Below, in pieces: positions 26,826-41,394 of a stretch of 64,000 nt of DNA (position 1 is the stretch's first letter; every line of letters begins with the position of its first letter). Position numbers and translations under genes: made by a program. Under the pieces are notes generated by a model. The model did no database searches and was not told where the DNA came from. It saw only the letters and a program-made list of their open reading frames with translations. The DNA comes from Epiperipatus broadwayi (taxonomy: Eukaryota; Onychophora; Udeonychophora; Euonychophora; Peripatidae). The DNA lies in contig JAQFVV010000063.1 of NCBI GenBank assembly GCA_028023455.1, positions 2,973,081 to 3,037,080 on the forward strand. The letters run 5' to 3'.

Positions 26826-28830
26826 TTTGATTTATAATGCACTAGTTCTGATTTTACACATTATGATGGTTTTCACAATAAAAAATGTTAGTTTATGCTA
26901 TCTGTATTATATTCTCTCCAAAATGTAGCTTGACTGATTGATCTTAATTTTTTTATTGGCAACCTTTTTATAGCTTAACAACTTAATTACTTCAATGCAA
27001 CTCTCTGTAAGGTGTTTATCAATAAGTAATTTAATTAGACACATATACTTTAAGACCATTGTCAATGACTACTTTTTAATAAACACAGGAAGGATAATGT
27101 CATAATTACTACTCATGATTGGAAATAAAGAAAGAGAAAACAATATGTATATTAAACTTATTCTAAAATAGCACATTTTTATAAATTGAAAGTTCGATCA
27201 TGGAGGTGATAAAGTTAACCCTTTATTTACCAAAGGTTTTAAAATTAAAATGACTCTCATTATTAGCTTTCGTATTTGACATTTACATTTAATGTATGAT
27301 GGAGATGCACATAGATACTGTACATATATAACTAAACACAGAGTGATAATTAATAGATTGCATACTAATATTGTACATAATAAGTTAACATAGAATTTAA
27401 TAAAAATATAAAGGATTATTTATGAATTACTTAGTCTTCAATATAACTCTGTTTAAGGCCATAAATATAATATGTTTTACTAAAGGTTTGTGATGATGGT
27501 GTTTTAATTGTATTTATATATTGGACAATTTCCATCATCTAATATGAGTATTGAATGTCTTTAGAAAAATTTAACTTTATTTAAATATTCTAAATACATT
27601 CAACTGTTAGTAGTAGCACACAGGTTGGTATATGCATGATGTTTCAAGAGGTATTATTATCTCTTTTTCAGCTGTTTCTGACTTAACGAGTAACAGTACA
27701 AGCATGGGAATCAAACATGGACTCTTAGATTTTTGAGTATTGAGTTTTAAGATAACACTCTAAACAAGTTAGCCATTCTTCTCATATTAGATGGTGGAAA
27801 TAGTCCAATATAAAATACAACTAAATAAATATCTACTTATAGGATTTAAATTAATATATAGTTTTGTTTCATTTCATTTTCAAAATATGTTCGATGTTAT
27901 TGATGTGAATAAACATGTTAATGTTTATAGCAAAGATAAATTATTAGTTTGGGAACTCATTTTATCAAAGTGAAAAAGGAGACTGCATAAACATAATGTA
28001 CTGTTTTTAAGTTAGCAGACAAATTTAATGTTGTTTCTTCTATGTAAATAATAATTTCAAAGACAGTTTTGGTATAATATTGAAATTATTGCAGTCAGCC
28101 TAATTATGTTTTTGAATCAATCACTGCCTTATTGTTTTCCATAAAAATTTGTAATCACTTTTGATTTATTGTAATAGTTGTTTTATTTATTGCATGTACT
28201 GATAGTTTAGAGAACTTAAGAAATAGGAATTCAGCAATTGAATCAAGAAGAATTCTCTAATCACACATTTTCTAACAGCTCCTGACTATCAGATATTAAA
28301 CTAAATTAGTCATTGGTTTTTCCAACTCTCTTTGACTGAATTTTGTTTCTTCCACTATTGAATAGCAAACAGCTTGCAGTAATATGCTTTCTTATTTTCT
28401 CTGTAACTATCATAAGTCATTTATCAACATTTTTCCATTAACTGATTTTTTAAATGTCTATTCCACCATTGTATAGTCTTTTGGGTGTTTTTTTTTAATT
28501 TCTTTGTTTAAATAATTATTCAAAATTATTTTTAAATAATCAATGACTAGTATAAGTCAATAAACAAATAAATGGCTTCATTGCTGGAAGTTCATAGAAG
28601 TTTGAACATTAGAATTGCCAGAACTGGAATTGCAATGAGGACTTTATGCATCAGAGGCTAATACTACTACTGAAATAAATCACACAGGACAATAATCCAT
28701 TGACTGCCTTTTTTTGTTGCTGACTACTCAATTATTCTTCTTTTTGAAGTTGTCGAGCTAAATAAACTTTTTTGCTTGCAAATTTGCACTCAAGAAATAA
28801 ATAAATAAATAAAAAGTTTTATCTGCAAGT
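26826..28830. other. AT-rich non-coding stretch
   Basis: It holds the first copy of a dispersed direct repeat (27,485-27,645), annotated separately. No gene is recognised. Confidence 0.5.
27485..27645 (+). repeat. Dispersed direct repeat, copy 1
   Basis: About 160 bp aligned with 29,404-29,565 in the same orientation, with roughly one mismatch per ten bases. Both begin GGTTTG-GATGAT and share TGAATGTCTTTAGAAAAA-type and ATTCAACTGTTAGTA segments. The nature of the repeat is unknown. Confidence 0.7.
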
Positions 28831-29072
28831 ATGAGTTGGGCTGGACATATTGCTAGAAGAGATGATAATAGATGGACACTTGAAATTTTAAACTGGATTC
28901 CAAGAGATTGTAAAAGACCCAGAAAGAGACCACATGTGAGATGGATAGATGAAATAAAAAAGTGTGCAAAGGTGATGTGGAGAAGAGAAGCTAAAGACAG
29001 GAAAAGATGGATTGAACTTGGAGAGACCTTCATCCTGCAATGGATTGATAATGGTTAATGATGATGATGATA
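28831..29072 (+). pseudogene. RTE-type retrotransposon, 3' end only
   Basis: An open stretch of 75 codons matches the C-terminal tail of the RTE copy at 58,900-59,120: WAGHIARRDDNRWTLEILNW, then PRDCKRPRKRPHVRW and ELGETFILQWIDNG. It is a 5'-truncated insertion keeping only the last 240 bp or so. It ends in a short (ATG)n tail at about 29,055-29,071, the kind of simple-repeat 3' tail seen in RTE elements. It has no function on its own. Confidence 0.8.
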
Positions 29073-29370
29073 TTGTCTACACTGAACATCATGTAATTAG
29101 ATGGGATTTGAATTCAGACCTTCAACTGTTCTACATCTATCTATTAAAGTTTTAAGATATGCTATGTTAATATAAACTGAGCACTGATTACATATATGTG
29201 TGGGAAATGATGATGTTGACCAATTGATGAGTGCTGGTTCAGTGTGAAATATGTATATTTGAGATCATTCATCTTTTTCACATTGTGTGGTCATGTGTAT
29301 TGGTTGTATAAAATGGAGTGAATATATGCAGGGAGCTTGAAGGTCTGAGTTCAAATTCCTTCTAATTAAA
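29072..29370. mobile_element. Hammerhead foldback family 1, internally deleted copy
   Basis: The outer ends are inverted repeats (TTTGAATTCAGACCTTCAA on the left, TTGAAGGTCTGAGTTCAAA on the right). Only the right arm keeps the ribozyme segment. It lies directly after the (ATG)n tail of the RTE fragment. Confidence 0.7.
29212..29276 (+). ncRNA. Hammerhead ribozyme, family 1, degenerate
   Basis: The layout is CCAA, then UUGAUGA (C3 changed to U), a stem II of GUGCUG/CAGUGU, GAAA, and AUAUGUAUA as a minimal stem III with A at the cleavage position. The outer GAUG/GAUC pairing is imperfect. The C3 change predicts loss of activity. Confidence 0.5.
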
Positions 29371-29403
29371 TAAAAAGTTGTTTTATAAATATTGTTTTCT
29401 TGA

Positions 29404-29565
29404 AGGTTTGAGATGATAGTGTTTTAGTTGTATTTATATATTGGACTATTTGTAACATCTAATATCAGTATCGAATGTCTTTAGAAAAATAATTTTATTT
29501 AAATATACCAAACATATTCAACTGTTAGTAATAGCATAGAGGTTAGTATATGCACACGTTTTATA
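29404..29565 (+). repeat. Dispersed direct repeat, copy 2
   Basis: Matches 27,485-27,645 in the same orientation. The RTE fragment and a foldback element lie between the two copies. Confidence 0.7.
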
Positions 29566-30114
29566 AATAACTTTAATTAAAAATAAAAAAAAAGAACAAA
29601 ATATTATTTTTAAACATATAACAATATATAAAGATAACTATTCTTTTACAAAAGTATAAAATTTAATTTTAAGAAAATGAAAAAACTTAAACTTCCAATA
29701 ATATTGCAATAATCGTTTGAATAGGTATTTTTATATATACAATATTTATAAACTTCGAAATAATCTGTATCTACCCCACCTATTTTCCAGATATTTCTAC
29801 ACTATACACATTTATAGAATATTTAAATTCTAATAGTAATCCTTAGGGATATATAAATAAGGATCAAGCAGGTTGTCAACTTTCAGAATAGATAGATTTA
29901 AGCTTACTTTATGATGGTAAACAAGGAGGATCATTCCCTTTTATATGAGGAATACTGATTTATGTTTTGTTTTGACAGAAAATAGTTTATCATTACTGAT
30001 ATTAATTATTTCCTCATGATCAATATTATCAATGAAATTTTATTTTCTTATAATGGAAAATTGTTTTGTTTTGAAATGAAGTTTTAAAAAAACTTACTAG
30101 AGTACATATTTGTT

Positions 30115-32450
30115 TATAGAGATCTGGGAATCACTTATAAAGTAAAAGAAATTACTGGATACTGCTGGAAAAAAAAGTGGAAAAAGATTACAGAGAAGTA
30201 AAACTTTAAAAGATCTTTTTGGAACATCTCATCATTTTTATATAAACTTATTGGATGTAAATGTGCTTCTAATAAAACTACTGCTGGTTACCGATAATCA
30301 GGTTGCCAATTTTATATTTCAGTCTTCTAAATTCAAGATTGATAAAAATAAGATAAACCATCATTAGAGCAAAATTGGAAGTTTCTCGTTCACAATGCTT
30401 CTTTATATTGGTAAACACAAACCCATGTTTGATTGTCTTAATCCATGAAAGCTTTCAAAACATGATTGTCAAACCTATTTAGTAACATTATTTATATAGA
30501 AACTTTTTTAAAACCTTGACATAATAGAAAATATTATAGCAGTCTTAAAGTCAAATATATCTAGCAATGATTCAACAAATTATCTCCCAATAACATTTTT
30601 AAGTGTTCCCTACAAACTTTTTAGAAGAATTATATTGACAATAATTTTTCCAATAGTTGAAAGCTATCTATCTCTAGCAGGGGTGGCCAATTTTTGGGTT
30701 TATAAGATCTACTTTTTATTTTAAAAATGTATTGTGATCGACTTGTTCTCATAGGCATAGTCTAAGTGGAGGGAGATGTGAAATACATACTATTTTTATA
30801 TATATGCTTAGTAAAAAATAACAATTATTTAATGCCAAAAAACTCATGTCCACATGAATTAAAGCAACATACGTAAATTATTAACAATATTTATTAATTC
30901 AAATTAGCTACATTAAATCAAGATTTAAAATATTATTTTCAAAAATGATATGGCTTAGTGGACTTCACCTATCTAGAATTGAAAAAAAAAATTTAAAACA
31001 AAAACAAAAATAAAAAAACTTGAAAATCTTGACTTAATTTGTTTCACTTGTTACCCAACAACTCTTGCCAGATTGGCTTCGTGATTGACCAAAAATGACT
31101 TTCTGATCGACCGGTGCATCACAATTGACTTGTTGGACCCCCCTGATCTATAGAATAAGCTGGATTTAGGCCAGAAAAAAGCTGATGTGAACAAATTATA
31201 TCTTTAACAATTCACATTGAAAAAGGCTTCTGAAATAAATTAAAAACTGAAACTTTATTAATCCTACCTCAGCTTAAGATTCACTTTTGGAAAAATAGTC
31301 TTCTTTTAAAAGTTTATAAATTTCTTAGATGTAGGAGACAATTAATTTACTTGATAAAATCTTCTCCAGTAGAAAAATTTGAATGACACTAAAAGATAAT
31401 TGCAGTAGATACAAAATTTTACCGAATGGTCTTCCCCAAAATGCAGTACTCACAAAACTTTATTTAGTATATTCATCGAAGATTTCCAGAAGCACAAGGC
31501 AGAAAATTCATCTATGCTGATGATATTGCTTTGGATTCTTAAAAAAGATATTTTTCTGAATTAGAAAAATCTCTCAATAAGGATTTGAATAAATTGAAAA
31601 TGTTTTTCAAAAACAGGGGTCTTATTTCTGATCTGATGAAGACGGTATGCTCAATTTTTTATTTAAGCAACATAAAAACATCTCATAATCCAAATACAAC
31701 ATAATAACAGATTGGTGCACAGTTCTGTCTATTTAGGAGTAAACTTGGATCATAGCCTAATTTACTTTCCTCATTTATCTAACATTAGATCATAATTAAT
31801 TTTTAGAAAGAATATCCCTGGAAAACTGATTGGTGTTACTTGAGATTGTGATGCATATATACAGCCAGCTTCTGTAGCACTTATACTTTGCAGCTAAATA
31901 TTGTGGCCTACTCAATTAAATATTACCAGATAAACTATTATTGTTAGACTCAATTCTATTATTTTATAATGGCTTCCTTTTCTTTTATTTATTTCTTCAA
32001 CATATATTTAGAATAAAAGTTGTTTCACAGAAAATATATAAAAAGTTGTTAACCAGATTGGAGTTGCCAATAAGTCACCTCAAATCAAGATCTCTTTTTG
32101 GGTATTCAGTTAAGAATATGTAATAGAAAAATTATGGTGTAAAAATACATTTTTATGAGATTCAAAACAAATTTATTTTCCAAATTCAACAATAAAGCCA
32201 ATTAGGTTTGATTTTTCCAGATATGACTAGAACTCAATAGCTGACTTTGAATAACCTACGGATTGTGTTCATCTGCTTTATAAATGGAATTTAACTGCCA
32301 ATTGCCTGTATAGATGTAGTCAAGTACTTATAATGAACTACATAGTTAACGACTGTCGAATCTATGGTAATAATGCCAGAATTAAAGAACTTAATAAATC
32401 CACTAGTGAATTTATCTCCTGGTAGAAATGTCTACAAATTTTTTATATAT
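30115..32450 (+). pseudogene. Decayed jockey/CR1-like non-LTR reverse transcriptase
   Basis: Broken frames give a recognisable order of reverse-transcriptase blocks. NDSTNYLPITFLSVPYKLFR near 30,570-30,630 corresponds to the finger block RPISLLSVPYK. AGFRPEK lies near 31,160 after removing an insertion. KFIYADDIALDS near 31,510-31,540 is the catalytic YADD. A following LEKSLNKDLNKLKMFF helix and a KLIGVTWDCDAYIQPASVAL-like segment near 31,820-31,890 match the thumb region of jockey/CR1-type elements. Near 32,280-32,440 a C-terminal block reads YKWNLTANCLYRCS, then NYIVNDC. Dozens of stops and frameshifts show great age. A hAT-type element interrupts it at 30,678-31,145. The endonuclease and ORF1 are not visible. 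Confidence 0.65.
30678..31145. mobile_element. hAT-type non-autonomous element, 468 bp
   Basis: The ends are CAGGGGTGGCCAA on the left and TTGGACCCCCCTG on the right, imperfect inverted repeats with the CAGGGG start typical of hAT elements. An 8-bp near-duplication flanks it: ATCTCTAG at 30670-30677 and ATCTATAG at 31146-31153. It has no transposase coding. Removing it and one flank copy rejoins the reverse-transcriptase reading frame around it, which confirms the insertion. Confidence 0.85.
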
Positions 32451-35400
32451 TTTTCAACAATTAAACAAGTCTATACCTAAGTAAATAAATAATGAGATAA
32501 TATAGCACTTATTTGCTATCAAGGTTCAACTTTATACAAACGAATCCACACGCATATACATATCTATATGAAACAATTTCTTTCAAAAATACATAAATGC
32601 ATGAATCCCAGAATTAATAGATCATTTCCCAATAACATAATAAATTTTACATATGTGAGGTATATATGTATATACGTACGATATTTTTTTGAAAGCTCTA
32701 TATCTATCAATAACTTTTATTCAATTATTAATGTTGTTTATCTTATTTTTCAACTCTATTTTGAGTTATAAAAAACATTTAATTTTCATATAGCAAATGA
32801 AGACAGGTTTTAATGGCTTAAGCTGTATATTTCTATTTCCTCACTTTTTTTTTTTTGTTTATTTATTTTTAAATTTTATCTGATGGAAATTGAAACCGAT
32901 CGTTTCATTTGTGCAGTATAAAGCCTGACATGAATATACAGGTATTAATTTGAACTTCTGCCGATTATGTGGACACTCTATAATTTTCTTTATGCACCAC
33001 TCCAGGGCTTTGAGTTCACCTAAACAAATTCCAGCTTCCAGTTAAAGAAAAAAGGTGTTAAATAACTGTCTTCTACACCTGGGTTAAATCAGTATACGCT
33101 AACACCTCCTAGGTGTGTAAATAGTTTTCCCCAAGCTTCACCACCATAATATAGATTTCTTCTACCATTAATTGACCTGTCTGTCAATATACAAATTTTT
33201 GTTTATAAAACAAAAAATAAAAATTATTTTAAAATCAACAAATATTTAATATATATATAGTGATTTACTTATTTGCTACTTATTAAATTGGAAGAGCAAA
33301 TGTTAAAATGCATGTTTAGAATTTAATCATTATACATATTCGATTTTTATGAAAAGCAAATTTGGTAAAACCAAATATTCTATCGCCAATGAATTCTGTA
33401 ATGAAGCTTATTTAATCAATAAACGTTTATGAATTATATACATATATGCACTATATCTAGCGCATCATACTATTATACATTGTTTATTCATATTGAAATG
33501 TAATAATCATAATTTATCATAATTATAATCATAATTTGTTTTCACAGCTAGAACATCAACATTCGTCTGACGAATCGACATCAATCTGGTATCTTATAAT
33601 ATAATTAATATAACCAAACACGCATTTATCAATTAATAACTGGATTTTTATTTGAATTGTCTTTTGATTAGACAAATTGAAAAAATTTTTAAGTCTGCTT
33701 GTGACCTAAAAAAAAACTATGGTTCACTCGTCTTGTTTCGAATCCCGGGCCATAAGCAAAGTATGTGGATGTTCTAACTCTTTGTCACAAATTTTATTTT
33801 AGCATATTCAGTTTCTAAAAATAATTTTTTTCTTATTAAAAATAAAATAATAATAATAATAATATTAATAACAACAACCAAGTATTGTAGCCCTGTTTTT
33901 TACGTCCAGTACTCGAATTTCTTATAAATTCCCAAGCAACAGTCCATTTAATAATTTTAATTTAGTTATTTCTGAAATAATTGTTTTCCTTCTGAAAGAC
34001 TTAAATACCTTTGACTGTTGATAATTCTCTATTATATTGATATTCTTAGTCATATCCTCTCAATAGAATGAATTAATATTACATCTCTTTATATGTATTT
34101 GAAATAATCATGGGAATAAAACACGATCTGCATCTATATTAAGACTGTTTACGTTTCAACCAGTTCAGATCTCCATTCCAACAAAAATGAATTTTTACAT
34201 TTGTAGGATATCTTTATGTCCAGCAATCTAAAAATTAACCACTTGTTTTTGTCATCACAACATAAAAATAGTATATAGCAGCCTTAAATAATTTTTAATG
34301 CCTTTACATCATGTTAATAATGGAATCTTTCTCTAGCCCATTTACAACTGATTTAGGTGTGATACAACTATAAAAAAAGCTTGTCTTTTAACTTTCTAAG
34401 AGTAGCAATAGCATATTGGAATATGTTCTGGTCTATAAGATTGCAATTTCACTTTTGTACTAAAAGATTATGAAGATATTTAAACTGATCCAAATTATCA
34501 ATCTGAAATATATCCAGGTCACACATTAATAAAAATGTTTTTTGGACACTGGATGATAAAGCACCTAAGTTTTTTAGCACTAATTACTAAAATAAATGTT
34601 TTATAGTTGTATTTAAAACATTAAAAACATTTTGAAAATTATCTTTTTATAGGTTAAGATTAGCTCAATCCTAGGCATATGATAAATCTAGGAAGAGAAA
34701 ATATATTATTTTGTTCTCAATTGATTCAAAAGTAAAAATTCAAATGTTGAAATATCTAAAACAAAAATGATCCAAAATGATCTGCCTATTGAAATATGGC
34801 AAATTGGTGTACTTGTGGCTTACACATTTAAATAGTAATCTAGATATTTCAATTTTTTGTACATATAAGTATAAAGGATTGATTCTTCAAGAGTTGAATA
34901 TAATACAGTATATTTGTAATTGAGGAATTTTTAAGATTTAAAATTGATACATGCTAATACAGTATTCAGAATAAGACATTCTAATTTAGTTCATTATTAA
35001 AAAAAAAATGAATAATTTAATTATTTCGAGTCTAACAAAAAATGTTAAATTTTCTAAAATTAATATTCCTAATAGTTTTCATGATTCTCAAACCCAGTAA
35101 AATACTTAATCTTTTACTTACATATATAAAAAATAAATAATTTATTAGTGAATTAATATTTTAAGTACAAAAATGTTTATAGCCAAAAATATACTAATGC
35201 ATCTCAAAATTCTCAGTCCAGAAAAAATCTAAATGATAATCATATTTTATTTTGTGCATTATTTTTTATAATTGCAGTTTAATATAATGAAATAAAATGA
35301 CTGTGGTTCTAAAATCCACACTGTTCCCAGTATTTTTTGAATAAAAAAAGAACAACTTAAAGTGGCAATTAATCTTACCTTAAAGAAAATTAAAATATTA

Positions 35401-36646
35401 CTCTGATAAATGGGTATATAAATTTATAAGACATTATTTATATGAAGACATTATACTTACTATCTAATACAAACAGGCTATTATTCACCACTATTAATAT
35501 ATTTGCATCAGGAGTCCATGTATATCATGATTTAAGATAAGTCAAAATTACTGGGCTAAATGGCATTTGTAAAAACAACTAGTGCCTTGTCATCATTATT
35601 AAAAGATGAACAACTTTTAGTGTATTATCTTTTATAATGGTGATTTTGTTATTCACTATTGGTTATAATAATCCTAAAAAATTTAACTATACTAAACAAT
35701 GTTTTAGTCCTGATTTTATGCTCTTTATTTTATATATACAATGAAAATTATTAACCCACTTTGGCTACAATGTAGTATAGCAATGTGAATTCTGCAAGCA
35801 ATATCTCATACTGCTCCTAAGAAGAGTATTTTTTTAATTTAAATATCATTTTAAATTTGACTTTTTATTATAAGCATTATTTACAATATATATTAAATAT
35901 TTGTATTAAAAAAATCAAAAAATTATAGTCATAAAATAACAAAAATAAAATAATTTTTATTTAACTGGATTCAGAGGATTGCTTTTTTATAATTATTATA
36001 ATAAAATAAATTTGTTTTTTTATTATTGTTGCTATTAGTTACAATAAGTTTTATATTGATTTTTCCCTTTGTATTTGTAATTCAAATTAGCATCTGTTTG
36101 TTTGACTGCATAACAAATTGGTTTCTTTAAGTTATAAAGAAGAAAGAAATCACTTCATTATGCAGATGAACAAAGATATGCAAATTTGAATAGGTTTTAT
36201 AATATTTGTGAACAAAAAATGATCATTTGAAAAAGTTGAAAAAATTTACAGCCATTTGCCGTTTAGATTATAAGTGAGGTACTATTAAATCAGAAAAAGG
36301 GGAAATAAAATTTAAATTACATGAGTTAAATTCAAACTAATTTGATTTTTACAAAGTAAAAATATACTAGAAAGGTACTGAGGTTGACACATGTTTAATT
36401 TATTAAATAATATAAAATTAAGGCATTTGAAAATTGATTGTGGGAAAATTGATTGTACCAATTATCACTGTTGAGAGTTAATGTATATGATGAATTAACA
36501 TTAGTACATAACGTTTTCTAATTTTTTACAAGAATATGTACATTGAAAGTTCTTCTTGAACATTTATATATTATTTATTTCTTGATCATCCATTTTAATT
36601 ATAAACTATTATGTATATTGAAAAGAAAAAAGTAACTGTAAAAAAT

Positions 36647-36650
<4 letters not shown>
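32451..36650. other. AT-rich non-coding stretch
   Basis: No gene recognised. A possible tRNA-like remnant with a B-box-like TTTCGAATCCCGGG lies at about 33,735-33,765. Its A box is not convincing. Confidence 0.45.

Positions 36651-36720
<70 letters not shown>
36651..36720. repeat. (TA)n microsatellite, about 70 bp
   Basis: Uninterrupted alternating TA. Confidence 0.95.
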
Positions 36721-36723
<3 letters not shown>

Positions 36724-38574
36724 AACATAATGAAGAGTCGCTCAAATAATTATAGATGGTTACAATATAACTGTTACCATATAAGTGAAGGAGTTCAAAT
36801 ATCAAGATATTAAGTAAAGGTTCAAAATATAACACTATCAAGAATTATAAGCAAATTATGAGCAAATTATTAATAACAAGTATTAACTCAGGTATATGAA
36901 ATCACGTGAGGTGAGTACACTAGTAATTCAATAAAATATAGCTCAGGTATACAGACAGTAATCTTATCCACTTTCATTTCTTGGTTTGATGTTAAGTGCA
37001 TGTTTAAACAAATACTAAGTGAATATGGTCTAGCAGGGCGCCACTAGATTATCTGAATCTAGACACGGTTATATCTAATAACCTTTCACATGTACTGGGT
37101 TTGATCCCTTTTTGGTACTTTATTTCTAATAAAAATGAGAGATTTTGCTTTTTGAGCCATATCACTATAAGCACTAATAGTTAGGTAAAAGTAAAACATC
37201 TTTAAACCACAGTGGAGTTCATTGAACATAAATCATTTCTCAGATCTTAACATAACAAATGTGTTTCAATATTTTTATAAGTTCACTAGCTCAGATTATA
37301 TATAACTAATTTAGGATGGCAATTCACTCATCCTTGCATGAAATAGATGATGGGATGTGGTTATAATAATACTAAGAGATCACTAAATATTATAAAATCA
37401 ATATTTATTTATGGCCTTTAAACAGTTAAACAGCTCATTAATTAAAATGTTGATGACGATGATGATGATGATAATAATAACAATAATGACAAGGGTTTCA
37501 ACTACAGCTCTAGGACTAAGCCTAAACATAAAACTAATTTTTATAAAGAAATTCATAATTATTGCTTAATTTTAGCATATTTACTTATATCTTAAATAAC
37601 TAATATTCAACTATTGATGATGATGAATAATCACACTTAACAAAGACTACACTTAATGAAATATATACGCCTCGTTTAATAAAACAAACTAATATTTATT
37701 ACTACATTTCTAACATATACATAAAAAAATTTCTAGATAAATATGAAAATTGACATGAATAATAATAATAATTGATTATATAACAATCCTCAGATTAATT
37801 TTAAGTTCTTCCCCCTTTCCCTTCAAATGTATTTTGTATTAAGTTAAACGTCACATTGACCATGAAAAGTATTTCAAGACAAAAAATATTATCTGCTCAT
37901 TAGCACACATACTTTAAAAATCCAACATGTAAATAGAATGTAAAAAAAAAAATGTTAGTAAAATTGAAAGAGCAAGTTTTAGAAAAAAGTTTTAAATCAT
38001 TATCTCCTCCCCCGTTTTTCTACCTCAGAAATGCTATACTTAACTTGAAACAAAATAACCCAATATTCTAATACTACTCATTATTTCACATTCACTCACA
38101 ATTATACACATATAAAATATCATTATGTATGTGCGTGTTTTATCCCATGATAACAAAATATTATTTAAAACCAAAATAATAATATATTAGTTAAAACTAA
38201 AATCATAATACCATAAAAAAAAATTGTTTTACACATTAATATTGTAAAATTAATAAACAAATCATTTTCATGCATTCAAGATCATTTATGAAGCTCAAAG
38301 TTATTTTTAGTAAGACATTCTTGTTTTAATCGATCTGAATAGTCTTTAAAGGTTCTTTAAATAAAATATACCACTTTATTGCTAAAATGTTTCTTAAGAC
38401 TGATATCATAAAGAAAATAGATATAAAAAGTCATATTACCGATCTTTTGTTTGTGGCAAATTTCCAAGGGTTCAAACTTGTCTTGTATAAGGTTTATATT
38501 TCTGCAGCTACCATTTCCGTCTTACTGGGAACAATCTCTTTCTTGAGGTGTATAACTATTTGATGATGGTGACT
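36721..38574. other. AT-rich non-coding stretch
   Basis: No gene recognised. Around 37,025-37,115 an A-box-like TGGTCTAGCAGG and a B-box-like GGGTTTGATCCC are spaced as in a tRNA-derived repeat; this may be a diverged SINE of another family. GATGATGATGATG occurs near 37,457. Confidence 0.45.
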
Positions 38575-39004
38575 CTATTGAGGTTATTTGCTTTAGTGGA
38601 TAATTTGGAAATCATTATATTAATTTTTCTTCTCTTCCTGTCAAGCATGTGGATGAAATACAGCAGTTGTTTTCACATTTGTAAATTTTCTTGAGTTTAA
38701 AATCAGTTGTTGTAACAATTAATTGGACTTGATGATTAATATTTATCAGTAGATTAATTCATCTTCTTTGAATGCAGGTGAATGCTTTCTATTGAGGTTA
38801 TTTGCTTTAGTGGATAATTTGGAAATCATTATATTAATTTTTCTTCTCTTCCTGTCAAGCATGTGGATGAAATACAGCAGTTGTTTTCACATTTGTAAAT
38901 TTTCTTGAGTTTAAAATCAGTTGTTGTAACAATTAATTGGACTTGATGATTAATATTTATCAGTAGATTAATTCATCTTCTTTGAATGCAGGTGAATGCT
39001 TTCT
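38575..39004 (+). repeat. Tandem duplication, 2 x 215 bp
   Basis: Copies 38575-38789 and 38790-39004 appear identical base for base by eye. There is no coding content. It is either very recent or an assembly duplication. Confidence 0.9.
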
Positions 39005-40351
<1,347 letters not shown>

Positions 40352-40763
40352 CTTTGAGATTAAGATTCATGCAACTATAACAATATATAACTGAAATACC
40401 CTCTAGTCCAGCATAAGACAATATTTTTTCACAAGAAAACAGCAACCATCTCTTTTTACTACATTTATTTATAGAGAGGGTCATCTGAAACAAGAAGAGA
40501 TGGCTGCTCTTTTCTTGTAAAAATTATTCATTTATGCTGAGCTGGAGAATATTTTATTTACATATGGTTACATTTGCTTAAGTCTTAACTTCAAAATGAT
40601 AAGCATACGGACACACACATATATAATATTTAAACACATGTATATTGTCTATACTAAATGAAATTATAAGGGACTTGAACTCAGACTTTCAAACACCCCA
40701 CAGCTATCCAATACATCTTATATAACTGATACACATGACCACATACAAGTAAAAAAGCTAAAT

Positions 40764-40818
40764 GATCTCCAATATACATATTTCATGCTGAACCAGCACT
40801 CATCAGGTGGTCCAGATC
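40764..40818 (-). ncRNA. Hammerhead ribozyme, family 1, left-arm copy
   Basis: On the minus strand: GAUC, UGGA, CCAC, then the intact core CUGAUGA, stem II GUGCUG/CAGCAU with loop GUU, GAAA, minimal stem III AUA/UAU with loop UG, A at the cleavage position, then UUGG, A and GAUC closing stem I. The only flaw is a C-U mismatch next to the cleavage site. The outer GAUC/GAUC pair encloses an asymmetric internal loop, as in natural type I hammerheads. Confidence 0.75.
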
Positions 40819-41158
40819 ACTGTTTCCCACATATACATACAATCATGGCTCAGTTTTTATTAACATAGCAAATCTTCAAACTTTAATGGACAAGCTTCAC
40901 TTTTCTCCACTCTCCAACTCTTCTGCCATATATTTCATTAAAAATCAAAAAATGAAATGCTCAAAGCCCTTGTTGATGTGAATATTGCTGTCATACTCAT
41001 GTTAACCAAGGACTTTGAGCATTTCATCCTGAGTTTCAATGTAATGGATGGATGAAGAGTTGGAGAATGGAGAAGACTGAAGCTTGTCAATTAAAGTTTG
41101 AAGATTTGCCATCTTAATATAAAGTGAGCAGTGATTGTATATATGGGTGGGAGATAGT

Positions 41159-41212
41159 GATCTGAACCAATTAATGAGTACTGGTTCAGCGTCAAATACA
41201 TATATTGGAGAT
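41159..41212 (+). ncRNA. Hammerhead ribozyme, family 1, degenerate right-arm copy
   Basis: Same layout as 40,764-40,818 on the opposite strand, but the core is damaged: UUAAUGA instead of CUGAUGA, and CAAA instead of GAAA. It is predicted inactive. Confidence 0.5.
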
Positions 41213-41311
41213 AATTTATCATTTTCATATGTATGTGGTTATGTGTATCAGTTGTATAAGATGGATTGGATAGTTGTGGAGAGTTTAAAGTCTGAATTTA
41301 AGTTCCTTATA

Positions 41312-41312
<1 letters not shown>

Positions 41313-41391
<79 letters not shown>
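41313..41391. repeat. (CA)n(TA)n compound microsatellite
   Basis: A CA run of about 20 bp followed by about 58 bp of TA. Confidence 0.95.

Positions 41392-41394
<3 letters not shown>

Larger units (their letters stand above)
40643..41312. mobile_element. Hammerhead foldback family 1, near-complete palindrome
   Basis: Two arms of about 300 bp face each other around 40,980. Matching segments from outside in are the TTGAACTCAGACTTT end, the ribozyme segment, AATATAAA-GAGCA, a TTTAATGGACAAGCTTCA block and an AAATGCTCAAAGCCC block near the centre. Each arm carries a ribozyme, on opposite strands. It has no protein coding. A (CA)n(TA)n repeat follows directly. Confidence 0.8.

Noticed and set aside
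31510-31545. TGCTGATGATATTG as a hammerhead core
   Set aside because: It encodes the YADD motif of the decayed reverse transcriptase, and no GAAA or stems are placed correctly.
33720-33770. Functional tRNA gene
   Set aside because: Only a T-arm-like segment is seen; acceptor, D-arm and anticodon stem do not form.
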